Positions 42,744 through 53,542 of a DNA stretch of 64,000 nt are shown in pieces. How positions within the stretch are numbered: the first letter of the stretch is position 1; every line of letters begins with the position of its first letter. The translations under genes and the position numbers were made by a program. This stretch comes from Desulfovibrio piger ATCC 29098 (lineage in GTDB: Bacteria > Desulfobacterota > Desulfovibrionia > Desulfovibrionales > Desulfovibrionaceae): the NCBI RefSeq assembly GCF_000156375.1, contig NZ_DS996354.1, forward strand, positions 43,002-107,001, written 5' to 3'. Below the pieces are notes generated by a model that ran no database searches, was not told where the DNA came from, and worked only from the letters and a program-made list of their open reading frames with translations.

Positions 42744-43682
42744 TTGAAAAAATCTGCCCTTTTGATCCTGATGGCATGGCTTTGCCTGGCCTGCACGGCC
42801 CAGGCTGCCCAGCTCAACAAAATTGCCGCGGTGGTCAACGGCCAGGTCATCACCATGTTCGACCTGCAGAAGGCCGCGCTGCCTGAACTGGGGCGTGCCC
42901 GTCTCAATCCCAATGACCCCAAGCAGGCCGACAAGGTCAATGTGGTCTTCCGCAAGGTGCTGGATTCCATGATCATGGACATCCTGCTGGAGCAGGAAGC
43001 CAAGCGCCTGAGCATCACGGCCTCCGACAGCGAGATCGATCAGGAACTGACCAAGATGATGAAGATGCGCCGCATGAACCGCGCCCAGTTCGAAGCCGAG
43101 CTGAAAAAGCAGGGCATGAGCGTGGACGAGCTGCGCAAGACCATGAAGACCAATATGCTGCGCCAGCGCGTCATGGGCGCCGAAGTGGGCCGCCGCGTGG
43201 TGGTGACCGATGACGAGATCCGCGCCTATTACGAAAAGCACAAGGACACCATGTATGATCGTAATGGTCTGCATATGGGCCTGATCGTCTACAACCCCAA
43301 TGTCAACGCCAGGAGCATCGCGGCGCAGATCGCTTCCGGTTCCCTTTCGTTCGAAGAGGCTGCCCGCAAGTATTCCATCGCCCCTAACCGCGAAAAAGGC
43401 GGCGACATGGGCCCGGTGGAGTGGGGGCGTCTCAATCCCGAGTGGGAAAGCCGTCTGGAAAAGATGAAGCCCGGCGATGTGACCGACATCTTCACCGTGC
43501 AGGGCCACAAGGCCCAGGTGCATCTGTTCCGTCCCGGACAGAGCGGCCCCGGCCGTCCCATGACCTTTGAAGAAGCCCGGCCCGTCATCGACAACATCCT
43601 GCGCCAGCCCAAGGCCATGGAGCGTTTTGACGAATACTCCCAGCAGCTGCGCAACAAGGCCGTCATCGATATCCGTCTGTAA
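42744..43682 (+). CDS. SurA-like periplasmic peptidyl-prolyl isomerase
   Basis: This 312-residue exported chaperone has a signal peptide (KKSALLILMAWLCLACTAQAA). A SurA N-terminal domain (IAAVVNGQVITMFDL, about 28-160) is followed by a parvulin PPIC domain (about 190-270). The start TTG has GGGAG eight bases upstream; the in-frame ATG 24 bp earlier has no ribosome-binding site. It should assist folding of outer-membrane or periplasmic proteins. It is followed by the RodZ-like gene in the same direction. Confidence 0.87.
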   Translation: MKKSALLILMAWLCLACTAQAAQLNKIAAVVNGQVITMFDLQKAALPELGRARLNPNDPKQADKVNVVFRKVLDSMIMDILLEQEAKRLSITASDSEIDQELTKMMKMRRMNRAQFEAELKKQGMSVDELRKTMKTNMLRQRVMGAEVGRRVVVTDDEIRAYYEKHKDTMYDRNGLHMGLIVYNPNVNARSIAAQIASGSLSFEEAARKYSIAPNREKGGDMGPVEWGRLNPEWESRLEKMKPGDVTDIFTVQGHKAQVHLFRPGQSGPGRPMTFEEARPVIDNILRQPKAMERFDEYSQQLRNKAVIDIRL

Positions 43683-43757
43683 GACACAGCCTTCCGGCCG
43701 GAACCAGACGGGGAGACCCGGTCGGCAGATACCCGCTTTCCCCGTATCGAGGTTTGC

Positions 43758-44762
43758 ATGACTTTTGAAGAACTGGGTGCGGCGCTGTGCGCGGAGCGCG
43801 AACGCCGTGGCCTGAGCCTTGATGATGTGGCCGCCCACCTGAAAATCAGCTCGCGGCTCATCCAGGCCCTGGAGAGCGGGGATCTTTCCGCTTTGCCCCA
43901 TCCTGCCTACACCAAGGGCTTTTTGCGGGCCTATGCCTCGTACATGGCGCTGGATCCCGAAGCCGTGGCGGAAGTGGCGCACGCCCTGCAGCCCGCGGCG
44001 GCCACGGAATGCACCGTCATGGGGGGGGACGAGGGCCTGCGCAGCAATCCCGCCATCTTGCGGCACGGTGCCCGTCAGGGCATCGCGGGCTGGCTGCGTG
44101 TCTTCATCCTGCTCATCCTGGTGGTGGCGCTGGCCGGTGGTGGCTGGATGCTGTGGCAGCGGGGCGTGTTCAAAGAATTCACCGGCGGCAAGGAACAAAG
44201 CCTGCCGACCGCGGAGCCCGCGGCCGTGGCTCCTGCGCCCGAGCCGATGGCCCCGGCGCCTTCCGCCACGACGCCTGCCGCACCTGCGGCGTCCGTTCCG
44301 GCCGGTGGTCAGGCCGCTCCCGCCCCACAGGGCAATGGCGGCACGGCCGCCCCTGCCGGTGGTGTGGCTCCCGTGCCCGGCAGCGTGCAGCCCGAACGCA
44401 GTGCCGCGCCCGCGTACACGGGCATGATGGATACCCGGCCCGCGGAACTGACCTGGGGCCAGACGGCCAACGCGGCCACGGTCCAGGATACGGCCGCCCA
44501 GGATCCCTCCCTGCCTGCGGGCATGCACCGCGTGGTGGTGACCGGCATCGGCGAATGCTGGATGCGGGCCACGGTGGACGGGGAAGTGCGCCAGTTCTCG
44601 GTGCACAAGGGCGATATCATCACCCTGGAATTTGCCAAGGCCCTGGAAGTCAAGCTGGGCAACGCCGGCGGGGTGCAGGTCTCGTATGATGGGACGGAGC
44701 TGCCGGCTCCCGGTCAGGCCGGTCAGGTGAAGACCCTGGTCTTCCCGCCTGCCGCCAACTGA
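43758..44762 (+). CDS. RodZ-like helix-turn-helix membrane protein
   Basis: This 334-residue protein has an N-terminal HTH (about 1-70, AERERRGLSLDDVAAHLKIS) that binds MreB in RodZ. A transmembrane helix lies near residues 115-135 (FILLILVVALAGGGWML). A proline/alanine-rich periplasmic linker of about 100 residues follows. The C-terminal domain (DUF4115) is at about 250-334. Together these fit RodZ, the cell-shape protein. Its TGA overlaps the recO ATG (ATGA), so recO is coupled to it. Confidence 0.85.
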   Translation: MTFEELGAALCAERERRGLSLDDVAAHLKISSRLIQALESGDLSALPHPAYTKGFLRAYASYMALDPEAVAEVAHALQPAAATECTVMGGDEGLRSNPAILRHGARQGIAGWLRVFILLILVVALAGGGWMLWQRGVFKEFTGGKEQSLPTAEPAAVAPAPEPMAPAPSATTPAAPAASVPAGGQAAPAPQGNGGTAAPAGGVAPVPGSVQPERSAAPAYTGMMDTRPAELTWGQTANAATVQDTAAQDPSLPAGMHRVVVTGIGECWMRATVDGEVRQFSVHKGDIITLEFAKALEVKLGNAGGVQVSYDGTELPAPGQAGQVKTLVFPPAAN

Positions 44763-45514
44763 TGGAATGGACCGACCAGGCCCTCGTGCTGCGCATGGGG
44801 GCCTTTCGTGAGTCGGACATCTGGCTCAAGCTGTTGTGCCGTGAACATGGCCTGCTGACGCTGTTCGCCTTTGGCGGCAGCCGCAGCAGGCGACGCTTTT
44901 GCGGCTGTCTGGACGTGCTGAACAGCCTGCAGTGCCGGGTCCGTTCTTCAAAGGACGGACGTTTCCTCAATCTTGAGGAGGCGGCCCTGCTGCAGGGGCC
45001 GCGCCTGTTGCGCCGCAACTGGCAGCGCATGGGGCTGGCGGCCAATTGCCTGCGCTTCGTGGAAGCCATGGGAGTAGGGGAGGACGCCGCGCCGGAAGCC
45101 TTCCTGCTGGTGGAGGATCTGCGCGCGGTGCTGGAGGCGGAAAAGGCCCCGCCCGTGCTCCTGCCCCTGTATTTCCGCCTGCGTCTGGCCGGGGCCCTGG
45201 GTTTTGCCCCTAACCTGGGGCAGTGCGGCCGGTGTGGCCGGGAGATCAGCGAGGATGCGCTCTTCGTGGTCGATGAAGGCCAGCTGCGCTGCTCGTCCTG
45301 TCGCAGCAGCCGCTTCGAGCTGGAGCGCTATGGTGTGGAGATCCCCGCACAGGGGCTTGACCTTCTGCGCCATGTACAGCAAAGTTTCCCGTCCGGGTGG
45401 CCGGACGGCGAGCTGTCGCCTCCGGTGCGGCGGGCCTGCGCCCGGGCCATCGATGGTTTTGTCCAGTACCATCTGGGCTTGGCCTGGGAAGGAAACTATT
45501 TTCGTCGGGTTTGA
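44762..45514 (+). CDS. recO: DNA repair protein RecO
   Basis: This 250-residue protein has the N-terminal OB-fold typical of RecO (MEWTDQALVLRMGAFRESD). A zinc-binding cysteine set follows (CGRCGREI ... CSSCRSS). RecO acts with RecR and RecF to load RecA onto SSB-coated DNA. The ATG overlaps the stop of the RodZ-like gene. The glyQS genes follow after a 116-bp gap. Confidence 0.9.
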   Translation: MEWTDQALVLRMGAFRESDIWLKLLCREHGLLTLFAFGGSRSRRRFCGCLDVLNSLQCRVRSSKDGRFLNLEEAALLQGPRLLRRNWQRMGLAANCLRFVEAMGVGEDAAPEAFLLVEDLRAVLEAEKAPPVLLPLYFRLRLAGALGFAPNLGQCGRCGREISEDALFVVDEGQLRCSSCRSSRFELERYGVEIPAQGLDLLRHVQQSFPSGWPDGELSPPVRRACARAIDGFVQYHLGLAWEGNYFRRV

Positions 45515-45630
45515 GTCTGCCCGTCCCGTCTGCGGGACGAAAGACGAACGAAGGGGACGCGTCGGACTGGCGGCGCCGTAGCTGACGCGAGCGTCGCGTC
45601 GTGCCGAAATGTGTTAAAAAAGGACTGCAC

Positions 45631-46509
45631 ATGTATTTTCAGGATGTCATCCTTACCCTGCAACGCTACTGGGCGGAGCAGGGCTGTGTCGTGGAACAGC
45701 CTTCAGGCGTGGAATGCGGGGCGGGGACGTTCAACCCCAACACCTTCCTGCGCGTGCTGGGCCCCGAACCCTGGAGCGTGGCCTATGTGGAACCCAGCCG
45801 TCGTCCCACTGACGGCCGCTACGGGGAAAATCCCAACCGCCTGCAGCGCTACTTCCAGTTCCAGGTCATCATGAAACCGTCTCCCGCCAATGTGCAGGAG
45901 CTGTATCTGGAAAGCCTGAACGCCCTGGGCATCAACCCCGCCCAGCACGATATCCGCTTTGTGGAAGACGACTGGGAATCGCCCACTCTGGGCGCCTGGG
46001 GCCTGGGCTGGGAAGTGTGGCTCAACGGCATGGAAGTGAGCCAGTTCACCTACTTCCAGCAGGTGGGCGGCATCGACCTGCATCCCATCAGCGTGGAACT
46101 GACCTATGGTCTGGAGCGTCTGACCATGTATCTGCAGGGCGTGGAATCCGTCTACGACCTGAAGTGGAACAAGAACGTGACCTACGGCCACATCTACCAC
46201 CAGAACGAAGTGGAGCAGTCCAAGCACAATTTCGAGGCCAGCAACCCCGAGATGCTGCTGCGTCATTTCAATGATTTTGAAGGCCAGTGCAAGGCCATGC
46301 TGGAGCAGAACCTGCCCTGGCCCGCCTATGACTACTGCCTCAAGTGCTCCCACACCTTCAACCTGCTGGATGCGCGCGGTGCCATCTCCATCACGGAACG
46401 TGCCGGTTATATCGGCCGTGTGCGCGCTCTGGCTGCAGGCGTGGCCAAACTGTATGTGGCCCAGCGTGAAGAGCTGGGGTATCCGATGCTCAACACCGAG
46501 GCGAGGTAA
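45631..46509 (+). CDS. glyQ: glycyl-tRNA synthetase alpha subunit
   Basis: This 292-residue catalytic subunit of the bacterial alpha2-beta2 glycyl-tRNA synthetase starts [19 protein letters not shown]. The family block [21 protein letters not shown] is split here only by description. AAGGA precedes the ATG; the open frame upstream, starting GTG at 45601, is not supported. The glyS start is four bases after its stop, so they are coupled. Confidence 0.96.
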   Translation: MYFQDVILTLQRYWAEQGCVVEQPSGVECGAGTFNPNTFLRVLGPEPWSVAYVEPSRRPTDGRYGENPNRLQRYFQFQVIMKPSPANVQELYLESLNALGINPAQHDIRFVEDDWESPTLGAWGLGWEVWLNGMEVSQFTYFQQVGGIDLHPISVELTYGLERLTMYLQGVESVYDLKWNKNVTYGHIYHQNEVEQSKHNFEASNPEMLLRHFNDFEGQCKAMLEQNLPWPAYDYCLKCSHTFNLLDARGAISITERAGYIGRVRALAAGVAKLYVAQREELGYPMLNTEAR

Positions 46510-46512
46510 GGC

Positions 46513-48603
46513 ATGGCGACCTTTGTGCTTGAAATTGGCAGCGAAGAACTGCCTGCCCGTTTTTTGGCCGGCGAAGAAGCCGAACTGGCGGCCCGTTTCA
46601 CGGCGGCCCTGCAGGAAGCCAGTGTGGAACACGGCGCCCTGCATACCATGAGCACGCCGCGTCGTGCCATCGTCATCATCGAAGACGTGAACCCCGTGCA
46701 GCAGGAGCGCGAGGAAGAAGTGGCCGGCCCGCCGGTGCGTGTGGCCTTTGCCGCTGACGGCAAGCCCACCAAGGCCCTGGAAGGCTTTGCCCGTACCAAC
46801 GGCGTGAGCGTGGACGATGTGTACCGCATCACCACCGAAAAGGGTGAATACGTGGCCGTGCGCAAGCGCATCGGCGGCGCTGCCGTTGCCGATCTGCTGG
46901 CCGAGATCTGCCCCGCCGTCATCACCTCCCTGCCGTTCGGCAAGCGCATGCGCTGGGGCAGCAACACCCTGGCCTATGCCCGTCCGCTGCGCTGGATCGT
47001 GGCCCTGCTGGATGACGCCGTGGTGCCCTTCACCGTGGGCCCCGTGGCTTCCGGCCGTGAGACCATGGGCCACCGCATCCATGGTCATGGCCCCTTCAGC
47101 GTGGCCCATGCCAACGAGCTGCTGGCCGTGCTGGCGGACAAGGGCGGCCTGACGCCCGATGCCGCCGACCGCCGCAAGGTCATCGTGGAAGGTGGTGATG
47201 CCCAGGCTGCCGCCATCGGCGGCAAGGTGCTGTGGCGTGACGGCCTGCTGGGCGAAGTGCAGGGCCTGACCGAACATCCCGTGCCCCTGCTGGCCGACTT
47301 CGATCCTTCCTACCTGGAAGTGCCCCGTGAAGTGCTGCTCACCAGCATGGAAAGCCATCAGAAGAGCTTTGGCATCGAGGCCGCCGACGGCACCCTGATG
47401 CCGCACTTCCTGACCGTGCTCAACATCTCCCCCGAGGACATGAGCCTGGTCAAGCACGGCTGGGAACGCGTGCTGCGTGCCCGCCTGGAAGATGCCCGTT
47501 TCTTCTGGCATGCCGACCTGCGTGACAATTTCGACTACTGGCTGGAAAAGCTGGATCACGTCATCTTCATCGGCCGTCTGGGCACCATGGGCGAAAAGAC
47601 CCGCCGTCTGGAGGCTCTGTGTCGCTGGCTGGCCGAGAACGTGGCCCAGGGCAAGGTGAGCGCCGAAGACGCCGCCCGTGCCGGCCGTCTGTCCAAGGCC
47701 GACCTGGTGACCGGCATGGTGGGCGAATTCGACACCCTGCAGGGCATCATGGGCGGCATCTACGCCGAGCGCAAGGGCGAGACCCCGGTGGTGGCCCAGG
47801 CCCTGCGCGAGCAGTATCTGCCCGCCGGTCCCGACAGCCCCGTGCCCGCCAGCCTGTGCGGCGCGCTGCTGTCCATGGCCGACAAGGCCGATACCCTGGT
47901 GGGCTGCTTCGGTCTGGGCATGATCCCCACCGGCGCTGCCGACCCCAATGCCCTGCGCCGTTGCGCTCTGGGCATCATCCGTATCGGGCTGGAGTTCGAC
48001 CTGCACTTCGACATCCGTCAGCTGTTCGCCCGTGCGCATGAACTCTATGGTGACCGCCAGTGGAAGCTGGCCCCGCAGGAAGCCCTGGACAAGCTGCTGG
48101 ACTTCTTCGCGGGCCGTGTGCGCAATTACTGGCAGAACCGTGGCGAAGACAGCCTGCTGGTGGATGCCGCCCTGGGCGCCGGTGTGGCTGATGTCTGCCA
48201 GTGCGGGGCCCGTCTGGCCGCCCTTGCCCAGTTCAGCAAGGAAGCCGGCTATGCCGAGGCCGTGCAGACCTTCAAGCGTGTGGCCAACATCGTCCGCAAG
48301 CAGGGCGCGGCTGAACAGCTTGCCGCTGCCTGGCAGGCTGACCTGCTGCAGGAAGATGCCGAAAAGGCCCTGGCCGCCACGCTGGATGATCTGCTGCCGC
48401 GTCTGGACAGCCTGTGGGAGGCCGGTGACCATACCGCCGCCCTCAAAACGCTGCTGGAAGTCCGTCCTGTGGTGGATGCCTTCTTCGACGGCGTTATGGT
48501 CATGTGCGATGATGCGGCGCTGCGCGCCAACCGTCTGGCCATGCTCAATGCCCTGGGCACCCGGTTTGCTCGGCTGGCGGATTTTGCCGCCCTGCAGATC
48601 TAA
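46513..48603 (+). CDS. glyS: glycyl-tRNA synthetase beta subunit
   Basis: This 696-residue subunit carries tRNA-binding and editing-like domains and pairs with GlyQ. It starts MATFVLEIGSEELPARFL, the family's typical N-terminus, and has an HD-like domain in the middle and a C-terminal anticodon-binding domain. The length equals the family norm. A GC hairpin follows after the stop. Confidence 0.95.
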   Translation: MATFVLEIGSEELPARFLAGEEAELAARFTAALQEASVEHGALHTMSTPRRAIVIIEDVNPVQQEREEEVAGPPVRVAFAADGKPTKALEGFARTNGVSVDDVYRITTEKGEYVAVRKRIGGAAVADLLAEICPAVITSLPFGKRMRWGSNTLAYARPLRWIVALLDDAVVPFTVGPVASGRETMGHRIHGHGPFSVAHANELLAVLADKGGLTPDAADRRKVIVEGGDAQAAAIGGKVLWRDGLLGEVQGLTEHPVPLLADFDPSYLEVPREVLLTSMESHQKSFGIEAADGTLMPHFLTVLNISPEDMSLVKHGWERVLRARLEDARFFWHADLRDNFDYWLEKLDHVIFIGRLGTMGEKTRRLEALCRWLAENVAQGKVSAEDAARAGRLSKADLVTGMVGEFDTLQGIMGGIYAERKGETPVVAQALREQYLPAGPDSPVPASLCGALLSMADKADTLVGCFGLGMIPTGAADPNALRRCALGIIRIGLEFDLHFDIRQLFARAHELYGDRQWKLAPQEALDKLLDFFAGRVRNYWQNRGEDSLLVDAALGAGVADVCQCGARLAALAQFSKEAGYAEAVQTFKRVANIVRKQGAAEQLAAAWQADLLQEDAEKALAATLDDLLPRLDSLWEAGDHTAALKTLLEVRPVVDAFFDGVMVMCDDAALRANRLAMLNALGTRFARLADFAALQI

Positions 48604-48609
48604 AATGTG

Positions 48610-48630
48610 GCAAGGGGCACCGCCCCTTGC
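48610..48630 (+). terminator. hairpin after glyS
   Basis: GCAAGGGGC-ACC-GCCCCTTGC directly after the stop, without a T-run on the plus strand. Probably a weak or factor-assisted terminator, or a 3'-end stabiliser. Confidence 0.45.
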
Positions 48631-48659
48631 ATGAAAATGCGCCAATATGGCCGCAGAGC

Positions 48660-48688
48660 TTGACAGATATGTCATGCTCTGCTAAGAA
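48660..48688 (+). promoter_or_regulatory. promoter of rpsT (TTGACA-N17-TAAGAA)
   Basis: Consensus -35 and a near-consensus -10, 17 bases apart, 60 bp before the S20 start. Confidence 0.75.
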
Positions 48689-48747
48689 TCCGTCTTCACA
48701 CGAAGGCACTATACCTGCATTGCAGGCCAAAATATCGGAGGAATACC

Positions 48748-49017
48748 GTGGCTAACCATAAGTCTGCCATCAAGCGTCATAAGCAGAGCCTGAAACACGC
48801 CGCCCGTAACCGCGCTGCCCGTACCCGCGTGAAGAACGCCGTCAAGGCTGTGCGCGCCGCCATCACCGGTAACGACAAGGAACAGGCCAGCAGCGCTCTG
48901 ACTGTTGCCGCTTCCGTGCTGGCCAAGGCTGCCGGCAAGGGCGCCATGCACTGGAAGAAGGCTGCCCGCAAGCTGTCCCGCCTGTCTCGCGCCGTCAACG
49001 CTATCGACGCCCAGTAG
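48748..49017 (+). CDS. rpsT: 30S ribosomal protein S20
   Basis: This 89-residue ribosomal protein has the usual lysine/alanine-rich helical composition and starts [14 protein letters not shown]. The start codon is GTG, with CGGAGG six bases upstream; S20 genes often use a rare start, which aids feedback control. It is monocistronic with its own promoter. Confidence 0.97.
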   Translation: MANHKSAIKRHKQSLKHAARNRAARTRVKNAVKAVRAAITGNDKEQASSALTVAASVLAKAAGKGAMHWKKAARKLSRLSRAVNAIDAQ

Positions 49018-49047
49018 TGCGGCTGCACCGGTCACCGTCATTTTTCC

Positions 49048-49076
49048 TTGACGGGCACGGCCGGGTAACGTAATAT
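49048..49076 (+). promoter_or_regulatory. promoter of tRNA-Arg (TTGACG-N17-TAATAT)
   Basis: TTGACG and TAATAT are 17 bases apart and end 10 bp before the tRNA, so the transcript starts close to the mature 5' end. Confidence 0.75.
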
Positions 49077-49085
49077 TTCAAACAT

Positions 49086-49162
49086 GCGCTCGTAGCTCAG
49101 CTGGATAGAGCAACAGGCTACGAACCTGTAGGCCAGGAGTTCGAATCTCTTCGGGCGCACCA
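49086..49162 (+). tRNA. tRNA-Arg (anticodon ACG)
   Basis: 77-nt cloverleaf: acceptor GCGCTCG/CGGGCGC, D-arm GCTCAG...GAGC, anticodon loop CTACGAA with ACG at 34-36, T-arm AGGAG-TTCGAAT-CTCTT, and encoded CCA. A34 is expected to be edited to inosine by TadA. Confidence 0.95.
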
Positions 49163-49172
49163 TCACAAAAAC

Positions 49173-49206
49173 AAGCGGTTGGCTGTCATGGCTGGCCGCT
49201 TTTTTT
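49173..49206 (+). terminator. terminator of tRNA-Arg
   Basis: AAGCGG(TTGGC) pairs with (GGCTGG)CCGCTT around a short loop, followed by a run of Ts. Confidence 0.75.
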
Positions 49207-49480
49207 GTATTCCCAACGCATCATTCGGGGCTCCAGGATACCGCGGGCAGGTATCCCGGGGCTCGGCCCGTGCTGCCGCACCTTTCCTGGTACGGATGCC
49301 CCTTCTCGCATGCTCGGCATGTTCTCTCCCCAGGCATGAGCACAGACCGCACAGGTCTCTTGCTTCGAGTGCCGCTTCCGGTGGTCGCCGATGACCGGAA
49401 AAGGATACGGGACTGGTCTTCGGGAGCAGTGGAGACGGACCGGGATGTCCGCGGACAGCCGGAAAGGGGGAGTTCTGCGC

Positions 49481-51148
49481 ATGAAACGACACCAAGAGAC
49501 GCCGCCGGCGGATTCTTCCGCCCCTGATCAGGAAGGGGCGGCTTCCTGCACATCTCCTGTGCTGCCGCCGCATCGGCAGCGCGTGCGCGAAACGGTCAGC
49601 GAGCTACGTCTGCTGTTCGATCTTTCCCAGGTCATCGACCATTCCCGCGACATCAGCCACAGCCTGGAGGCGACGCTCTCCCTGATGGCGCAGCATCTGC
49701 ACATGATGCGGGGCATGATCACCCTTGTCTCTCCCCATACCGGCGAGATCCGAATCGAGGTGGCCCACGGCCTGAATCCCGCCGAACAGCGGCGGGGCCA
49801 TTATGCGCTGGGCGAGGGCGTTACGGGGCGCGTCATCCAGAGCGGCCAGCCCATGGTCGTTTCCAATGTTTCGGCCAGCCCCATATTTTTGAACCGTACC
49901 CGCTCCCGTGACCTGCAAAAGGATACCATCGCCTTCATCTGCGTGCCCATCAAATTCGAAGACGAGGTGCTGGGCGCCCTTTCCGTGGACCGGGTCTTTG
50001 CGGATGCCGTGACGCTGGAAGAGGATGAACGCATCCTGACCATCATCGCCTCCATGATCGCCCATGCGGCCCGGGCGCGGCAGAACGTCATGGATGAGCG
50101 CGTCGCGGCCATCGAAGAGAACATGCGCCTGCGCAATGCCCTGTCCGCACCATTACGTCCGCATGGCTTTGTCGGCAATTCCGACGCCATGCGCCTTGTC
50201 TATGAGCAGATCTCGCAGGTGGCGCCTTCCTCCACGACGGTGCTGCTGTATGGCGAAAGCGGCACGGGCAAGGAACTGGCCGCCCATGCCATCCATTCCG
50301 CCGGCAAGCGGAGCAAGGGGCCGTTCATCTCGCTGAACTGTGCGGCCCTGCCGGAAAACCTCATCGAAAGCGAACTGTTCGGCCATGAGAAAGGGGCCTT
50401 CACCGGTGCTTCGGGCATACGCAAGGGGCGCTTCGAGCTGGCGGATGGCGGGACGCTCTTTCTTGATGAAGTGGGGGAACTTTCCCTGCTGACGCAGGCC
50501 AAGCTGCTGCGCGTCCTGCAGGAACGCTGCTTCGAGCGTCTGGGCGGCACGGAGAGCCTGTCCGTGGACGTGCGCATCATCACGGCCACCAACAGGGATC
50601 TGGCCCGCATGGTGGAAGAGGGCACCTTCCGCCGCGATCTCTATTACCGTCTGAACGTTTTCCCCATCCACATGCCGCCCCTGCGCGAGCGGCAGAACGA
50701 CATCCAGCCTCTGGCGGCTTATTTCGTGGACAAATACGCTGCGGCCAACGGACGTTCGGGCATCCGCATCTCGCTGGCCGTCATGGACATGCTGCAGCGC
50801 TATACCTGGCCCGGCAACATCCGTGAGCTGGAGAACGTCATGGAGCGTGCCGTGCTCCTTGTCGGTCAGGATGGTCTGATCCTGCCCCAGCATCTGCCGC
50901 GTGAACTGCACAGTACGCATTGTCCTTTCGGCCCTGCGGCGCACAAGGGCCCGGTGGAGCCCTATGCTGCCTCCGGCACGCTGCAGGATCGGCTCGACGA
51001 GCTGGAGCGCGCCTGCATCACGGATGCCCTTGCCCGTCATAAGGGGCACATGGGCCATGCGGCCCAGGCGCTGGGGCTCACGGAGCGTGTCATGGCCCTG
51101 CGCATGAAGAAGCATGGCATCAATTACAAGGATTTCCGCCAGCATTGA
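49481..51148 (+). CDS. NifA-like sigma-54-dependent activator (GAF-AAA-HTH)
   Basis: This 555-residue regulator has a GAF domain at about 50-215, an AAA+ sigma-54-interacting domain at about 240-470 and a Fis-type HTH at the C-terminus ([15 protein letters not shown] ... [22 protein letters not shown]). Walker A is GESGTGKE, the sigma-54 contact loop is [15 protein letters not shown], and motif B is [11 protein letters not shown]. The order matches NifA-type activators, but linking it to nitrogen fixation is not justified here. The start (MKRHQETPP) has GGGGGAG upstream; earlier in-frame starts are possible. Confidence 0.87.
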   Translation: MKRHQETPPADSSAPDQEGAASCTSPVLPPHRQRVRETVSELRLLFDLSQVIDHSRDISHSLEATLSLMAQHLHMMRGMITLVSPHTGEIRIEVAHGLNPAEQRRGHYALGEGVTGRVIQSGQPMVVSNVSASPIFLNRTRSRDLQKDTIAFICVPIKFEDEVLGALSVDRVFADAVTLEEDERILTIIASMIAHAARARQNVMDERVAAIEENMRLRNALSAPLRPHGFVGNSDAMRLVYEQISQVAPSSTTVLLYGESGTGKELAAHAIHSAGKRSKGPFISLNCAALPENLIESELFGHEKGAFTGASGIRKGRFELADGGTLFLDEVGELSLLTQAKLLRVLQERCFERLGGTESLSVDVRIITATNRDLARMVEEGTFRRDLYYRLNVFPIHMPPLRERQNDIQPLAAYFVDKYAAANGRSGIRISLAVMDMLQRYTWPGNIRELENVMERAVLLVGQDGLILPQHLPRELHSTHCPFGPAAHKGPVEPYAASGTLQDRLDELERACITDALARHKGHMGHAAQALGLTERVMALRMKKHGINYKDFRQH

Positions 51149-51225
51149 TGCCGGGCTACGCCAGGAAGGGGAACCAGAGCTTTCCCTGTGTGCCGCAGTA
51201 TCTTACCTTGTTGATGACAGCATGA

Positions 51226-51260
51226 AAAAGGCCCGCCAGAGCATGACTCCGGCGGGCCTT
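51226..51260 (-). terminator. terminator of the amt-to-dapL operon
   Basis: On the minus strand AAGGCCCGCC and GGCGGGCCTT form the stem, followed by five Ts. It is 145 bp past the dapL stop. It may also serve the activator gene on the plus strand, where Ts are few. Confidence 0.75.
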
Positions 51261-51404
51261 ATGCATAAGGGAGCGCTTCGTGCCTTCCCCGCGCTCCGCT
51301 ATGCTCCGGGGAAAATTCGCCCTGTCTTTCCCAAGAGGAGAAAGGCAGGGGGTGGAGAAAGGGCCGGCTGCATCGATGGCAAAGGGCCCTTCCCCGGCTG
51401 ATCG

Positions 51405-52640
51405 TTACAACTGCAGTCCCTGCAAACGCTCCAGGGCTTCGGTGGTATCCTCCTCACTGCCGAAGGCGGTGAAGCGCACATAACCTTCGCCGCTGGGGCC
51501 AAAGCCCGCACCGGGGGTGCAGACAAGGGACGTGCGGGACAGCAGAAGGTCGAAGAAGTCCCAGGAGCCCATGCCGTCAGGCGTCTTCACCCAGATATAG
51601 GGGGCATGGATGCCGCCGTAGCAGGCAAGGCCCATGGCCTCGATGCCGGAGCGGATACGGGCCGCATTGGCCATGTAGGCCGCGATGGTGGCGCGGACCT
51701 GTTCCTGGCCCTCAGGGCTGTAGACGGCCTCGGCGGCACGCTGCACGATGTAGGGGCAGCCGTTGTACTTGGTGCTCTGGCGGCGCTTCCACATATCCTG
51801 CAGGCGGATGCGGGAACCGTCCGGGCCGGGGATGGTCACCGCGGCCGGGATGGCGGTGAAGGCGCAGCGCAGGCCGGTGAATCCCGCGGTCTTGGAGAAG
51901 GAGCGGCATTCCACGGCCACCTCTTCGGCGCCGGGGATCTCGAAGATGCTGTGCGGCACGTCGCTGTCCGCATCCTTGATGAAGGCTTCGTAGGCCGCGT
52001 CATAGATGATGAGGGCCCCGTGGCGGCGGGCATAGTCCACCCAGGCAGCCAGGGCGTCCCTGTGCAGCACCGTGCCCGTGGGATTGTTGGGATAGCAAAG
52101 GTAGATGATGTCGGGCACCGCAGCGGGAAAGTCCGGCACGAAGCCGTTGGCTTCCGTGCAGGGCAGATAGATGAGGTCGCTCCAGCGCTCGCCCGTCCAC
52201 CGGCCTGCGCGGCCTGCCATGGCATTGGAATCCACATAGACAGGATAGACCGGATCGGTGACCGCCACACGGCAGGACAGGGAGAACAGCTCCTGGATGT
52301 TGGCCACGTCACACTTGGAACCGTCACTGACGAAGATGTCCGCGGCGTCCATCCGCACGCCGTGGGCCCGGTAGTCATGCGCGGCGATGGCTTCGCGCAG
52401 GAAATCATAGCCCTGTTCCGGGCCGTAGCCCTTGAAGGAAGCGGAAGAGGCCATCTCATCCACTGCCGTGTGCAGGGCCGTGATGACGGCAGGCGGCAGG
52501 GGGCGGGTCACGTCGCCGATGCCCAGGCTGATGACGGGCAGGGCGGGATTTTGTTCCCGGTGCGCGCGGACCCTGGCGGCCACCGTGGCGAAAAGATAGG
52601 CACCGGGCAGTCCGGCGTAATGTTCATTGCTGCGGATCAT
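51405..52640 (-). CDS. dapL: LL-diaminopimelate aminotransferase
   Basis: This 411-residue PLP enzyme makes LL-diaminopimelate in one step from tetrahydrodipicolinate and glutamate. The PLP lysine lies in [14 protein letters not shown], and the N-terminal block [15 protein letters not shown] is typical of DapL. The DapL route avoids succinylation and is found in Deltaproteobacteria, Chlamydiae and plants. dapF is directly upstream (two bases), so epimerisation to meso-DAP follows as the next step. Glutamate as amino donor explains the link to gltB. Confidence 0.95.
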   Translation of the reverse strand: MIRSNEHYAGLPGAYLFATVAARVRAHREQNPALPVISLGIGDVTRPLPPAVITALHTAVDEMASSASFKGYGPEQGYDFLREAIAAHDYRAHGVRMDAADIFVSDGSKCDVANIQELFSLSCRVAVTDPVYPVYVDSNAMAGRAGRWTGERWSDLIYLPCTEANGFVPDFPAAVPDIIYLCYPNNPTGTVLHRDALAAWVDYARRHGALIIYDAAYEAFIKDADSDVPHSIFEIPGAEEVAVECRSFSKTAGFTGLRCAFTAIPAAVTIPGPDGSRIRLQDMWKRRQSTKYNGCPYIVQRAAEAVYSPEGQEQVRATIAAYMANAARIRSGIEAMGLACYGGIHAPYIWVKTPDGMGSWDFFDLLLSRTSLVCTPGAGFGPSGEGYVRFTAFGSEEDTTEALERLQGLQL

Positions 52641-52642
52641 GG

Positions 52643-53542
52643 TTAGTCCTCCTGTCCCTGGGCAGGGCTGTATTCTCCAGAAAACACGGTGCGGGCCGGG
52701 CCGGTCATCAAAATATGTCCCGTCCGTTCGTCCCAGCGGATGTCCAGCGTGCCGCCGCGCAGCTGCACGGCCACTTCCCTTCCGGTATGGCCGGTAAGGT
52801 GGCAGGCCACGGCCACGGCGCAGGCGCCGGTGCCGCAGGCCAGGGTCTCTCCGGCGCCCCGTTCCCAGACGCGCATGCGCACATGTCCCGCATCGATGAG
52901 CTGCACGAATTCGGTATTGGTGCGGCTGGGGAACCAGGGATGGTGTTCGAAGGCCGGGCCCACCACAGGCAGGTCCAGACTATCCACATCGTCCACGAAG
53001 ACCACGGCATGAGGATTGCCCATGGATACGCAGGTCATGGTCCATTCACGATCCAGGACCCGGATGGGCTGGCCGATACACGGACTTTCGGGATCCGATG
53101 CCGTGTCGGGGCAGACGGGGATGCGCTGCCGGGCCAGTTCCGGCGTGCCCATGTCCACACAGACACGGGAGGGGCATCCCCCGGCATCGTCCACCCGCTG
53201 CAGGAGCTTGATCCCGGCCAGGGTCTCCAGCCGGATGACGGGCCTGTCGGTCAGGGCATGTTCCCAGGCAAAGCGTCCCACGCAGCGGGAAGCGTTGCCG
53301 CACATCTCGGCTTCGCTGCCGTCGGCATTGAACATGCGCATGCGCAGGTCGGCGCTGTCCGGTGAGGTGGGCGGCAGGATGAGCACCAGCCCGTCGGAGC
53401 CCACCCCGTAATGCCTGTCGCTGACGGCACGGGCCAGCACGGGGATGTCCCCTTCCGCGAGCCGCAGATCTTCAGAGACCCCGTCAAGATAGACGTAATC
53501 GTTGCCGCAGCCTTCCATCTTGGTGAAGGCGATCTTACGCAT
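52643..53542 (-). CDS. dapF: diaminopimelate epimerase
   Basis: This 299-residue cofactor-free epimerase converts LL- to meso-diaminopimelate for peptidoglycan and lysine. Its two catalytic cysteines are visible: MCGNASRC in the N-terminal half and ACGTGACA in the C-terminal half. The start is [16 protein letters not shown] with AGGAG upstream and overlaps the gltB end by eight bases; the longer open frame is a shadow of gltB. The next gene, dapL, provides its substrate. Confidence 0.95.
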   Translation of the reverse strand: MRKIAFTKMEGCGNDYVYLDGVSEDLRLAEGDIPVLARAVSDRHYGVGSDGLVLILPPTSPDSADLRMRMFNADGSEAEMCGNASRCVGRFAWEHALTDRPVIRLETLAGIKLLQRVDDAGGCPSRVCVDMGTPELARQRIPVCPDTASDPESPCIGQPIRVLDREWTMTCVSMGNPHAVVFVDDVDSLDLPVVGPAFEHHPWFPSRTNTEFVQLIDAGHVRMRVWERGAGETLACGTGACAVAVACHLTGHTGREVAVQLRGGTLDIRWDERTGHILMTGPARTVFSGEYSPAQGQED